57,065 nt of DNA. Source: Clostridia bacterium. GTDB taxonomy: Bacteria > Bacillota > Clostridia > Peptostreptococcales > Anaerovoracaceae. A program made the position numbers and the translations under genes. The number at the start of each line of letters is the position of its first letter. Position 1 is the first letter of the stretch. The stretch spans positions 1 through 57,065 of the forward strand of contig CAAFTW010000075.1 of the NCBI GenBank assembly GCA_900766045.1. Direction: 5' to 3'. Below are positions 23,977 through 32,670 of this stretch, piece after piece. Below the pieces are notes generated by a model. It did not search any database and had not been told where the DNA came from. It saw only the letters and a list, made by a program, of their open reading frames with translations.

Positions 23977-24450
23977 ATGCAGAAGAGCAAAAAACTTACG
24001 GCGGTCTATGCACTGATCATGGATCTGCCCCTCAGTATTGTGATTACACTGATTGCGATTAACCTTGCACACAATTTCACTTTGCAGATGTTTGTAATGA
24101 ATACAATCATCGCATATATTCTGACCTTTCTGATTAACATGTTTATTCCCGCTCCAAAATGGGGATTTACATTCGCTGTAAAACACGCGAAGCCGGGAAC
24201 ATTCAAGTTCGGCCTGCTGCTGAACATGATTGTGGCTGGAGTATTCGTCATTATCCTGGATTTCGCCATGACCGGTATCGGCGTGCTCGGTTTTCAGCAT
24301 CTGGGAATGAAGGTTTACCTCATTTCCGTACTCGGAGGATTCATTCCATGCTATTTTCCGACACTGATTATCGCTATGCTGTGGAACGGTCCGTCAGACA
24401 GAATGTCAAGAGCCATCTGCAAAGAGCCGGCTCCGGAAATGCCGGCATAA
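23977..24450 (+). CDS. Small four-helix membrane protein, DUF2798-like
   Basis: A 157-aa protein with four hydrophobic segments (around YALIMDLPLSIVITLIAINLA, MNTIIAYILTFLINMFI, FGLLLNMIVAGVFVIILDFAM and VYLISVLGGFIPCYFPTLIIAML). It resembles DUF2798-type small membrane proteins; no function is known. GGAG lies before the ATG at 23977; an earlier in-frame ATG at 23950 lacks a ribosome binding site. First gene after the palindromic operator, 48 nt before the flavoprotein gene, so it may serve in transport for that pathway. Confidence 0.72.
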   Translation: MQKSKKLTAVYALIMDLPLSIVITLIAINLAHNFTLQMFVMNTIIAYILTFLINMFIPAPKWGFTFAVKHAKPGTFKFGLLLNMIVAGVFVIILDFAMTGIGVLGFQHLGMKVYLISVLGGFIPCYFPTLIIAMLWNGPSDRMSRAICKEPAPEMPA

Positions 24451-24498
24451 CAGAAGATGCATAGCAGAATATAATGTAACTTTAATGGAGGAATAATA

Positions 24499-25440
24499 AT
24501 GAAAGTATTAGGAATTTCCGGCGGAACGCCGAATGGAAACAACGACGCGATGTGCAGAGAAGCTCTGATGGGCGCTAAAGAAGCTGGTGCCGATGAGCTG
24601 CAGTTCATCAACTTAAATAAACTTCATATCGAACACTGCACAGGATGCACAGCATGCGTTGTCAGCCTGATGACCGGAAAGGGCGGAAAATGTGTCCTGA
24701 AGGATGATTTCGACTGGCTGAGAGATAAGATGATGGACGCAGACGCAATCGTTTTCTCCATTCCGATTTTCGAAAAAGGCGCATCCGGCCTCTTCCATAC
24801 ACTGATGGACCGCATGGGACCGAGAAACGATACAGCGATGAATATCGTTGGTACAGAGATTGCAGAGAAAACAGGCGGCACCGCTCCGGACCAGAGAATC
24901 CTGAAGCCAAAGACGGTTGCTTACATCGGTGTCGGCGGATCAGACTGGGCGACCAGAATTGAGTGCGACTTTAGAAACCAGGCCCTCACCCCAATGTGGA
25001 AAATCGTTGACACTGCCACATTCTCCTGGTCCAAGTCCATTATCATGGACGATGAAAAGGTTGCCCGCGCTCATGAAGTCGGATACAATCTCGTAAAGGA
25101 AACCCTGAAGGGATACGATGACGCACAGTATGTCGGTGATCCTGGCGTATGTCCTCACTGCCACAACCGCAACTTCTTCCTGAACGACGATGCGACCAAG
25201 GCAGTCTGCTGCGCATGCGGCCTTGAGGGAGAAATTAAGGTCGTTGACGGAAAGATTAAATTCGTCTTTGATCCTGAAGATGAACGCAAGGCACACGACA
25301 CCCTGTCCGGAAAGTTCATCCATGCCGACGACATTAAAGAAAACGAAGGAAAGCTGAAGGATTTCAAGTCCGATCCGGAGTTCAAGGCCCGCAAGAAAGC
25401 CTACAACGACTTTATCCAGCCGATCGTTCCAGAAAGATAA
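24499..25440 (+). CDS. Iron-sulfur-flavoprotein-like NAD(P)H:FMN reductase with C-terminal Cys4 motif
   Basis: A 313-aa flavodoxin-fold protein. N-terminal KVLGISGGTPNGNNDAM is the FMN-phosphate loop. HCTGCTACVVSLMTGKGGKCVLKDDF gives a C-x2-C-x2-C-x11-C cysteine cluster like that of iron-sulfur flavoproteins, and IVFSIPIFEKGASGLFHTLMDR is the usual FMN contact. The C-terminal ~100 residues add a rubredoxin- or zinc-ribbon-like set, CPHC...CCAC, which is unusual. It would act as an electron-transfer or substrate-reducing flavoprotein. GGAGG lies before the ATG. Codons are strongly C-ending. Confidence 0.82.
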   Translation: MKVLGISGGTPNGNNDAMCREALMGAKEAGADELQFINLNKLHIEHCTGCTACVVSLMTGKGGKCVLKDDFDWLRDKMMDADAIVFSIPIFEKGASGLFHTLMDRMGPRNDTAMNIVGTEIAEKTGGTAPDQRILKPKTVAYIGVGGSDWATRIECDFRNQALTPMWKIVDTATFSWSKSIIMDDEKVARAHEVGYNLVKETLKGYDDAQYVGDPGVCPHCHNRNFFLNDDATKAVCCACGLEGEIKVVDGKIKFVFDPEDERKAHDTLSGKFIHADDIKENEGKLKDFKSDPEFKARKKAYNDFIQPIVPER

Positions 25441-25462
25441 TTCTTTTTTAACCTATACCGCC

Positions 25463-25500
25463 GGCGCCGGAAAGCAGTTTCCGCGCTCCGGCGCCTTTTC
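25463..25500 (+). terminator. Intrinsic terminator or attenuator inside the cluster
   Basis: GGCGCCGGA (25463-25471) and TCCGGCGCC (25487-25495) are perfect 9-bp arms with a 15-nt loop followed by TTTTC. It lies 23 nt past the flavoprotein stop and 75 nt before the next gene, so it probably sets unequal transcript levels between the two halves of the cluster. Confidence 0.75.
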
Positions 25501-25574
25501 ATACCCGGCCTCTTTCACAGCAGACCGCCGGACAGACAAAAAACAATCCGCAAGGAAGAAAGGAACTAGAATAA

Positions 25575-26447
25575 ATGAGAAAACCAGATTTTTACCCTGT
25601 AAGAAGCATCATCTACGTCGACCTCGCCCACGAAGACTACCGTATCAAGCTGGAAAACTGGCTCTACCGCTATCATGTTCCGGACAGCATTTCCCAGTTC
25701 GGTCCATACGTATCCAAATACGCATTTTATCAGGCCCTGCCGACTCCTCCGGGCGGCGAGCGCTTCGGAACCGTCCGCATGCAGATGACCGAGCACTACT
25801 GGCTGGCCAACCCGAATGACCTCCGCGAATTCACCCATCACAAGGCCCTGACCGAATATTTCCCGAAGGACGTCCTCATCTGGCAGAACAATCTCCCGGA
25901 TACCGGCCATTCCCATAATATCGTCAAGGCAGAAGAAGATAACATGGAAGGAGACGATGCTCGTTCCGTAAAGGGAAATGAAGCCCTTGGCACGGTACCT
26001 TTTGTCTTCGCCTTCATCCCGGTCTGGTGGGAAGACGACTTCAAGGGTGAGGGACGCACAGTCGAGGACGGTCCGAACTACCGCTGGCAGTTCATGGTCC
26101 GCTATCCGGAAGGCGTATCCAGAGAAGAAGGCGACCGCTGGCTGAAGGAAGAGTTCATCCCGGCATTCACCGCTCAGGATGAGGTCACCCGCTGCCTGTC
26201 CAGCCACATCATGAAGGAAGTCAACAATTGCGACTTCGACCGCATCGTGGAAATGTGGTTCCCTTGCCAGAGCGCCTGGGTCACTGCTGTTCAGAAGGCC
26301 GCAGAGACCGTAAAGAAGCCGGACTGGGCTGAGACAGAGGACTTCCCTTACCTGAAGAAATCCTACGGATTCGTCGGCATCTTCCTGTCCGACATCGCCC
26401 GCTCCGACAATATGACCCAGTACCACGGCTATATCACCATGCGTTAA
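25575..26447 (+). CDS. Uncharacterised protein, possible tandem EthD-like (dimeric alpha/beta barrel) fold
   Basis: A 290-aa soluble protein without a family I can name. Two halves each look ferredoxin-like: residues ~10-95 (RSIIYVDLAHEDYRIKLENWLY) and ~170-235, where MVRYPEGVSREEGDRWLKEEFIPAFTAQDE recalls the EthD signature of a charged segment before a helix. It is rich in Trp and Tyr, lacks a signal peptide and has no obvious catalytic triad. EthD-like barrels often bind hydrophobic or aromatic substrates. The start is supported by AAAGGA ten bases upstream. Confidence 0.6.
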   Translation: MRKPDFYPVRSIIYVDLAHEDYRIKLENWLYRYHVPDSISQFGPYVSKYAFYQALPTPPGGERFGTVRMQMTEHYWLANPNDLREFTHHKALTEYFPKDVLIWQNNLPDTGHSHNIVKAEEDNMEGDDARSVKGNEALGTVPFVFAFIPVWWEDDFKGEGRTVEDGPNYRWQFMVRYPEGVSREEGDRWLKEEFIPAFTAQDEVTRCLSSHIMKEVNNCDFDRIVEMWFPCQSAWVTAVQKAAETVKKPDWAETEDFPYLKKSYGFVGIFLSDIARSDNMTQYHGYITMR

Positions 26448-26461
26448 GGGCAGCGGACAAA

Positions 26462-26971
26462 ATGAAATCATCAAGGAAAGACATTTTATCTCTTGCCTTC
26501 CTGGTCGCTCTGCTGCCGCCGGTCTGGGCTGTCCTGGCACCGCACCTGAACATCAGCGTGGGACCGACCGCCCTGATCTGCGCCGGCATTTACGGTGCCA
26601 ACGGAAACAAGTTCAGCGACGCCCTGAAAATTTCCCTGGGCTATCTCACGGGAGACCTCTGGGCCCTGCTCAGCGCGGTCATTACCGCATCTTCCGCTGC
26701 AGATAAGCTCGGACCGTCACTGCTCCTGTTTCTGACCCTGTTTGTCTTAGGCTTCCTCGCTGTTGTTATAGCAGCGAACCTGCCGAAGCTGTTTTTCCTT
26801 CCGGCATGGCTCAGCGGATGGGCCATCGGAATGCTGACAAACACCCTGTCACACGGCACTTCCCTGCTGAGCCTGACCATCCAGACCGGCGCCGCTATGC
26901 TCGTGGGTGTCTTCTACGTCGGCGCCCTGGTGGACAAACTGCAGAAACTCATGGCCGGAAAACAGTCATAG
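26462..26971 (+). CDS. DUF1097-like membrane protein
   Basis: A 169-aa protein with about five hydrophobic segments and the pattern GPTALICAGIYGANGNKFSDALKISLGYLTGDLWALL, LPAWLSGWAIGM. It resembles the DUF1097 (YcdZ-like) inner-membrane proteins, for which no substrate is established. Only a weak GGGCAG precedes the ATG; the gene starts 14 nt after the preceding stop. Within this cluster it may transport the substrate or product. Confidence 0.7.
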   Translation: MKSSRKDILSLAFLVALLPPVWAVLAPHLNISVGPTALICAGIYGANGNKFSDALKISLGYLTGDLWALLSAVITASSAADKLGPSLLLFLTLFVLGFLAVVIAANLPKLFFLPAWLSGWAIGMLTNTLSHGTSLLSLTIQTGAAMLVGVFYVGALVDKLQKLMAGKQS

Positions 26972-27049
26972 ACAGAAGGAACTTTCAGGAGTACCGTAAC
27001 ATTAGTGACAAAAGCAATTGGGACAAGAGATTACAGAAAGGAATATGAA

Positions 27050-28399
27050 ATGAGTCGAAGAACAGAAATGCTGATGAAAAACATGGAATACATCGGCTAC
27101 ACCGATCTGAACAAGAAACCGGGATTCCAGATGGCCATGTATAAAAGCCCGGAAGGAAAGTATTACATCTATACTGCCTGCTTCCGCGATAACGGATTTA
27201 ATATCGTCGATGTAACCGACCCGAAGAACCCGACTTCCACATGGGTGGAGGGCGACTGGATCGGCGAGATCCACGACGGACAGAGCCTGGCAAAAATTCA
27301 GGCCGCTGACGGAAAACTCCTCTGCTTCTACGGCGGAACTATGCGCGTTCTGCACGGAACCCACGAAGTTCCATACTGGGGAGGCATGAAAATCTACGAC
27401 ATCAAAACCGATCCGATGCACCCGAAATTCCTGGGCCAGTTTGAATGTGAGGACGGCCCTGGCGCCCACCGCTCCTTCTACAACGGCGGCGACTACGTCT
27501 ACGTCCTCGGAAGCAAGCGCAACTTCATCGGCTACATTCTCAGAATCGTGGACATTTCCGATCCGACACACCCGGTAGAAGCCGGAAGCTGGTGGGCAGA
27601 CGGCCAGTACATCGGAAACAAAAAAGCATCCGATATTCCGGAAGTCGGAACCGAGCCGTTCATGAAACTTCCAAACGGCCACGCCGTCACCGTAAAGAAC
27701 GACATCGCCTACGCCGCCTTCCCGAACGTCGGCTTCTGCCTGATCGATGTAAAGGATAAAACCCGTCCGCATCTGATCGGAAATATTCCGCTGAACCCGC
27801 CTTTTGCAAACGGACAGTCCGGCGCAGCCGTCCACACGGCTATGCCTCTCGGCGACCGCCCGTTCGCCATCGTAACCACAGAAGGCGAACGTCCGTGGTA
27901 CTTCGACCCGAACCGCGAGACCGGCATGTTCCATAAAATCACCAGCCAGCCGATGAACATCATCGGAATGGTAGAAACCAGCGACATGGAAAACCCGAGC
28001 CTGATCTCCATCTTCCCTTATCCGGAAGTACCGGAAGGCTATAAAAAATGCCACGGCGATAACTTCAACATCATCGACGGACAGCGCGTCGTCTTCGGCC
28101 CGCACAACATGTTCGACGCCTTCGGCCAGGACTGCTACGAAAACCGTGACGACCGCGTTTACAACTGCCACTTCCAGGCCGGCCTCCGCGTATACGACGT
28201 CACCGACCCATTCATTCCAAAAGAAATCGCCTACTTCATGCCGCCAGACCCAGAAGGAACCTGGTTCGACATCGAAGACGGCACCCTCTTCCCTGGACCA
28301 CACATCGGCATCGCAGAAGACTGCCTTGTCGACGACCGCGGATATATCTATGTGGATACCTACCAGGATGGCATGTATATCGTAAGGTGCACGGTGTAA
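27050..28399 (+). CDS. LVIVD-repeat beta-propeller protein
   Basis: A ~449-aa protein with recurrent blades of the type GFNIVDVTDPKNPT, MKIYDIKTDPMHPKFLGQ, ILRIVDISDPTHPVEAGSW, VGFCLIDVKDKTRPHLIGN and GLRVYDVTDPFIPKEIAYF, the LVIVD pattern (about five to seven blades). There is no signal peptide, so it is cytoplasmic. Conserved His (HRSF, NGHAV, CHGDNFN, GPHIG) could bind a metal or substrate in a propeller cavity. It might be an enzyme of an unrecognised pathway. GAAAGGA lies before the ATG at 27050; an earlier ATG (27005) is in frame but unsupported. Codons are almost all C-ending, suggesting high expression. Confidence 0.75.
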   Translation: MSRRTEMLMKNMEYIGYTDLNKKPGFQMAMYKSPEGKYYIYTACFRDNGFNIVDVTDPKNPTSTWVEGDWIGEIHDGQSLAKIQAADGKLLCFYGGTMRVLHGTHEVPYWGGMKIYDIKTDPMHPKFLGQFECEDGPGAHRSFYNGGDYVYVLGSKRNFIGYILRIVDISDPTHPVEAGSWWADGQYIGNKKASDIPEVGTEPFMKLPNGHAVTVKNDIAYAAFPNVGFCLIDVKDKTRPHLIGNIPLNPPFANGQSGAAVHTAMPLGDRPFAIVTTEGERPWYFDPNRETGMFHKITSQPMNIIGMVETSDMENPSLISIFPYPEVPEGYKKCHGDNFNIIDGQRVVFGPHNMFDAFGQDCYENRDDRVYNCHFQAGLRVYDVTDPFIPKEIAYFMPPDPEGTWFDIEDGTLFPGPHIGIAEDCLVDDRGYIYVDTYQDGMYIVRCTV

Positions 28400-28991
28400 G
28401 GGCAGATATCTTCCTATAATGAAACCTGTACCAGATTAAACGGTATTTCCAAACTAATAACCGCCCTCCAGAACTGCTCTACAGGCCGGACGCAGATACG
28501 GAATACATTCGGGAAACAGCGGGATCTGACGCAAACATAAATGTATACATGTGCATCAGCCCCTCGCTGTTTCTACCGCCTGATTCCGACTGCGTCTGCG
28601 GCCTTTCGAGATGTTCTGTCAGCAGCCATTGCTGGAAATACTGTTTTATTATCTGCTTTCATTATGAAGATGTCTGTTCTTTTGTTGTTTATTTTGGCTT
28701 CGACTGTGCATCGACCTTTCGAAATGCTCCATCTGCGGCCACCATTGGGAAGGCCGTTATCTTTTTTTGTTTCAAAATGCTGATATCTGCTTTATTGAAG
28801 GTTGCGCCTGCGGCCTTACGAGAGGCTTCTTTTCCGGCCGTCATTCTTTATAATATACTTTCGCCTGCAGCGCTTCGTCCCGTGCGCTCTGAACTGCCTA
28901 CGCCCGGTCTCAGCGGCAGGCCTGACGGGGGACCTTCCGCTGTTCAATCTTCGCCCATTTATAAACGAACACTGCGCTCGACTTCACAGGG
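28400..28991. other. Intergenic region with degenerate ~100-bp direct repeats
   Basis: About 590 bp without a supported gene. A degenerate block recurs three times with cores GCCTTTCGAGATG (28600), ACCTTTCGAAATG (28713) and GCCTTACGAGAGG (28812), at periods of 113 and 99 bp; each is flanked by CTGCGGCC-like sequence and a T-rich stretch. Open frames on the plus strand here lack ribosome binding sites and their hydrophobic residues are simply the T-rich repeats translated. Confidence 0.45.
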
Positions 28992-29654
28992 CTAGGTCTC
29001 CCTGATCTCCAGACTGTCCGGCTCCACATGGCATGGCAGATACAGCACCTTCACCCCGGCGGCCTGGGCTTCGCGGAACGCCTTTCCGAAGGCAGGATGG
29101 GTTTCGTCGTTGGGAAGGACTTTTTTCATTCCGTCGGCCTGCATAACGAAGGCGATGGCGGCATCGTAACCTTCCTTTCTGGCTTTCATCAGTTCGTGCA
29201 GATGTCTGACACCGCGTTCTGTTGGCGCATCGGGGAAATAGCCGATCCCGCCGCGTTCCAGCGTGCAGCCTTTGACTTCGATCAGCATTTTCCAATCTTC
29301 CGTTTCATTTTCCAGGAAAAAATCTATCCGGGAATCGCCATACCGGTATTCCGGAACGATGCGGGCGATATTCTGCCGCTCCAGCCATTCTTTCACCACG
29401 GCGTTCGGCGCCTGGCTGTCGATATTAAACAGAACGCCGTTCGATTTCCGGACTGCGATCAAATCGTATTTTGTCTTGCGGTTCGGGTTGGATGCCTCTT
29501 CCAGGTACACTTCTGCGCCGGGAATCAGCAGTTCCCGGCAGCGGCCGGTGTTTTTCACGTGGACGACGGTCTCCTCCCCACCGATATTTACGTGCGCAAT
29601 AAAACGATTCGGGCGGGAAATAAATTCCCCCCGAATGACCTTGCCATAGTTCAT
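28992..29654 (-). CDS. sfsA: SfsA-family protein (DNA/RNA nuclease, sugar fermentation stimulation homolog)
   Basis: The 220-aa SfsA protein has signatures VVHVKNTGRCRELLIPGAEVYL, YDLIAVRK, PEYRYGDSRIDFFL, IEVKGCTL and FPDAPTERGVRHL. The D...EVK arrangement is that of a PD-(D/E)xK-type nuclease active site. Its cellular role is poorly defined. It lies 4 nt after the deacetylase stop and is probably the last gene of the lysine operon, although functionally unrelated. Confidence 0.93.
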   Translation of the reverse strand: MNYGKVIRGEFISRPNRFIAHVNIGGEETVVHVKNTGRCRELLIPGAEVYLEEASNPNRKTKYDLIAVRKSNGVLFNIDSQAPNAVVKEWLERQNIARIVPEYRYGDSRIDFFLENETEDWKMLIEVKGCTLERGGIGYFPDAPTERGVRHLHELMKARKEGYDAAIAFVMQADGMKKVLPNDETHPAFGKAFREAQAAGVKVLYLPCHVEPDSLEIRET

Positions 29655-29658
29655 TTTG

Positions 29659-30810
29659 TCATCCCTTCATCGCTCTCTGCAGCACAGCGGCATGCACGGC
29701 AGCGGCAGATTTCAGCGCCGACTCGTCCGGGCACATTTTCGGGCTGTGCAGCGGATACGGGCAGCCGACGCCGATATGGTAATAGGCGCCCGGATAGTTC
29801 AGGAGATAGAAGCCGAAATCTTCGGTTGTCATGGTCGCTTCCTGCTCGACGGTCACCTGCGACGTCCCCAGCACCGACTTCGCGGCCTCCTGCACCAGTC
29901 GGGTCTGCCCGTCATGATTGGTGACACCCACGTAGCCGTCCACCATATGCAGATCATAGCTGACATGCGCGTCCTCCGCGATCTGGCTGAGGATTTCCTT
30001 GATTTTCTGCTCCAGCGATGCGCGCAGATCCAGCCCCGCTGTCCGCAGAATTCCTTTGAAGTCCGCATGATCGGAAATGATATTTCGCGCTGTTCCGGCA
30101 TGGAATTCGCCCACCGTCACGACCACCCGCTCACCATCATATTTTCCGGTCAGTTCCTTCAGGGCCGCGCACATTCTGGCCGCCGCGTACAGGCTGTCCG
30201 TGCCGTTTTCCGGCTCCGCCCCGTGCGTGCCCTTTCCGTGCACCGTGACGTCGTACATGCATGCCGCCGCGTAAAAACGGCCGTACTTCACGCCGATCGT
30301 CCCCGCCGGAAGCGACGGATTGCAGTGCGCACCGAACACGGAATCGACATGCAGCTCGTCCAGAATTCCCGTGTCCAGAATTCTCTGCGCGCCGCCGTCC
30401 CCTTCTTCATCCGGCTGAAAGATAAACACAGCTGTCCCGGAGAAGGCCTCCTTATGCATCGACAAAAGCTTAGCCGCGCCAAGGAGAGACGCCATGTGCA
30501 TGTCATGGCCGCATGCATGCATCATGCCGTGGACCTCTGAAGCAAACGGTACTTCCGCTTCCTCCGTCACCGGAAGCGCGTCGATATCCGAACGGAAGGC
30601 CGCCACTGGGCCGTCCCCGTTTCTGAGAATCCCGATCACGCCGGTTTTCAGTACCTGACGCGTCTCAATCCCGCAGGAATGGAGGATCTCAATGATTTTT
30701 TCCGTAGTCCGGTATTCTTTATTTCCGATTTCCGGATGACGGTGAAAATCCCGCCGCCATCCGATAATTTCAGATTCTATTTTTTCTGCTTCCTTAAGCC
30801 ATTCCACCAT
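29659..30810 (-). CDS. N-acetyldiaminopimelate deacetylase (M20 family)
   Basis: The 383-aa M20 amidohydrolase has HACGHDMHMAS and FIFQPDEEGDGGAQ (metal-binding His, Asp, Glu) with GTHGAEPENGTDS and MTTEDFGFYLLNYPGAYYHIGVG further on. In the acetyl branch of lysine synthesis this removes acetate from N-acetyl-LL-diaminopimelate, which fits the upstream aminotransferase and DapH. The ATG at 30810 is chosen over 30888 because the longer form reads into the aminotransferase; its start lies 1 nt past that gene's stop. Confidence 0.88.
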   Translation of the reverse strand: MVEWLKEAEKIESEIIGWRRDFHRHPEIGNKEYRTTEKIIEILHSCGIETRQVLKTGVIGILRNGDGPVAAFRSDIDALPVTEEAEVPFASEVHGMMHACGHDMHMASLLGAAKLLSMHKEAFSGTAVFIFQPDEEGDGGAQRILDTGILDELHVDSVFGAHCNPSLPAGTIGVKYGRFYAAACMYDVTVHGKGTHGAEPENGTDSLYAAARMCAALKELTGKYDGERVVVTVGEFHAGTARNIISDHADFKGILRTAGLDLRASLEQKIKEILSQIAEDAHVSYDLHMVDGYVGVTNHDGQTRLVQEAAKSVLGTSQVTVEQEATMTTEDFGFYLLNYPGAYYHIGVGCPYPLHSPKMCPDESALKSAAAVHAAVLQRAMKG

Positions 30811-30811
30811 C

Positions 30812-31975
30812 TTAATCCCGGCCCTCGCTTTCCAGAATCCGGACGAACTTTTCCAGACGGTCCATGCCTTCCTGAAGCTCATCATCACTGTAGCAGTAGG
30901 TCAGGCGGATGTGATCATCACTTCCAAAAGCAAATCCCGGCGTCGCCGCCAGCTTTACTTCCTGGATCATCCGGCTGCAGAACTCCGATGAACGCAGCCC
31001 GAACTTCTTAATGGACGGAAAGACGTAAAACGCCCCGTCCGGCTCGGTAACCGAAAGTCCGATCTCCTTCAGCCTGCGCAGCATAAAGGCCCGGCGCTTC
31101 CTGTAAATCTCCAGGAACGGCTCCGGATTAACATCCAGAGCCTTCACCGCCGCTCTCTGAAACGGAGCCGGTGTCGACGTAATCATAAACTGGTGAATCA
31201 GCTCCACCCGCTCCCTGATTTCGCTGTCCATGCAGACATAGCCCATTCTCCAGCCCGTCATAGCGTACGGCTTTGAGAAAGACTGCACCAGGAAGAGCTG
31301 ATCCTTCAGATCCTCATATTCTGCGATGCTGTGGCAGCCCGGCTTGTAGACCAGCTGCTGATAGACATCATCCGCAATCACGAATAAGCCGTGCTCCTTC
31401 GCCAGATCGTGCACGGCATCCAGACTCGCCTTATTCAGCACACAGCCCGTCGGGTTGTTCGGTGAATTCAGGACGATCGCCTTGGTGCGGTCCGTGATCA
31501 GACTTGCCAGCTTCTTTTTGTCGATCTGAAAAGCGTTATCGGATGTGTCCAGCGGAACGAACTTTCCCCGGCACATCTTGGTGATTTCTTCATAGATCAT
31601 AAAGGCCGGAACCGGCACGATAACCTCGTCTCCCGGATTCAGAATGCCGAACAGGGACAGGAAGACGCCTTCTTCCGCGCCGGCTGTGACGATAATGTTG
31701 TCCGCCGTGTAGGAATAACCGTGCTTCTCGTGTTCAAACTCCGCGATTTTCTCTCTCAGCTCCGGGCTTCCATTGTTCGGAATGTAGTGCGTTTCGTGAT
31801 GCAGAAAAGCCTCAAAAACCTCGTCCTTTATCATCTGAGGCGTGTCAAAATCCGGCTCGCCCAGGGTCAGCGCCACGCAGCCCGGGGTCTTCTTTGCGAG
31901 GTTGGAAAACTCCCGGATTGCGCTGTGCTGCGCACTGTACATCACCTGATTCAGTTTCTCTTTCATGTTTCCCAT
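30812..31975 (-). CDS. patA: Aminotransferase (PatA-like, N-acetyl-L-2-amino-6-oxopimelate step)
   Basis: A 387-aa class I/II PLP aminotransferase. Motifs: TLGEPDFDTP, VTAGAEEGVFLSLFGILNPGDEV, NSPNNPTGCVLN, VIADDVYQQLVY and the lysine in VQSFSKPYAMTGWRMGY. Position between dapH and the deacetylase gene identifies it as PatA, transferring the amino group in N-acetyl-DAP synthesis. Start and dapH stop overlap as TAATG. The symbol rests on context as well as similarity. Confidence 0.9.
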   Translation of the reverse strand: MGNMKEKLNQVMYSAQHSAIREFSNLAKKTPGCVALTLGEPDFDTPQMIKDEVFEAFLHHETHYIPNNGSPELREKIAEFEHEKHGYSYTADNIIVTAGAEEGVFLSLFGILNPGDEVIVPVPAFMIYEEITKMCRGKFVPLDTSDNAFQIDKKKLASLITDRTKAIVLNSPNNPTGCVLNKASLDAVHDLAKEHGLFVIADDVYQQLVYKPGCHSIAEYEDLKDQLFLVQSFSKPYAMTGWRMGYVCMDSEIRERVELIHQFMITSTPAPFQRAAVKALDVNPEPFLEIYRKRRAFMLRRLKEIGLSVTEPDGAFYVFPSIKKFGLRSSEFCSRMIQEVKLAATPGFAFGSDDHIRLTYCYSDDELQEGMDRLEKFVRILESEGRD

Positions 31976-32670
31976 TACAGCTTCCTTAACATATCCTCAA
32001 GACCTGTCTTGCTGGAGGTCTTTTCATCCTTCATTTTAATGACTCTTGCCGGGCATCCCGCAACGACGGCATTGTCTGGAACGTCCTCGATGACAACGGC
32101 ACCTGCCGCAACAACCGCGCCCTTTCCAACGTGTACACCTTCGATGACAACGGCGTTTGCGCCGATCAGAACATCGTCCTCGATAATAACCGGAGTTGCG
32201 CTGGCCGGCTCGATAACGCCTGCAAGAACAGTTCCCGCTCCGATATGGCAGTGATTTCCGACGGTTGCGCGTCCGCCCAGAATGGCGCCCATGTCGATCA
32301 TGGTTCCCTCACCGATGACGGCCCCGATATTGATGACCGCGCCCATCATGATGACGGCGTTCTTACCGATGGAAACCTGGTCTCTAATAATTGCGCCCGG
32401 TTCGATTCTCGCGTCGATTTCCTTCATATCCAGAAGCGGAACGGCGGTATTTCTGGAATTATTTTCTACAACCGCGTCCGCGATCTTGTCTTTGTTCGCG
32501 TCCAGAATCGGCTTCAGCTCTTTCCAGTCGCCGAATACAACTTTATCCTTATCGCCGAAGACCTTCGCATTTCCATAGTCGATCGGCGCTTTTTCCTTTA
32601 CATATACCTTAACCGGAGTCTTTTTCTCAGATTCTCCGATGAAACGGATGATTTCTTCTGCATTCATCAT
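31975..32670 (-). CDS. dapH: Tetrahydrodipicolinate N-acetyltransferase (DapH)
   Basis: A ~231-aa left-handed beta-helix acyltransferase with long hexapeptide repeat series (NAVIMMGAVINIGAVIGEGTMIDMGAILGGRATVGNHCHIGAGTVLAG) and an N-terminal alpha/beta domain (PVKVYVKEKAPIDYGN). It acetylates tetrahydrodipicolinate, first step of the acetyl branch to diaminopimelate and lysine. The MMNAEEI start at 32670 follows GAGGGG by nine bases; longer starts lack family residues. First gene of dapH-patA-deacetylase-sfsA. Confidence 0.93.
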   Translation of the reverse strand: MMNAEEIIRFIGESEKKTPVKVYVKEKAPIDYGNAKVFGDKDKVVFGDWKELKPILDANKDKIADAVVENNSRNTAVPLLDMKEIDARIEPGAIIRDQVSIGKNAVIMMGAVINIGAVIGEGTMIDMGAILGGRATVGNHCHIGAGTVLAGVIEPASATPVIIEDDVLIGANAVVIEGVHVGKGAVVAAGAVVIEDVPDNAVVAGCPARVIKMKDEKTSSKTGLEDMLRKL

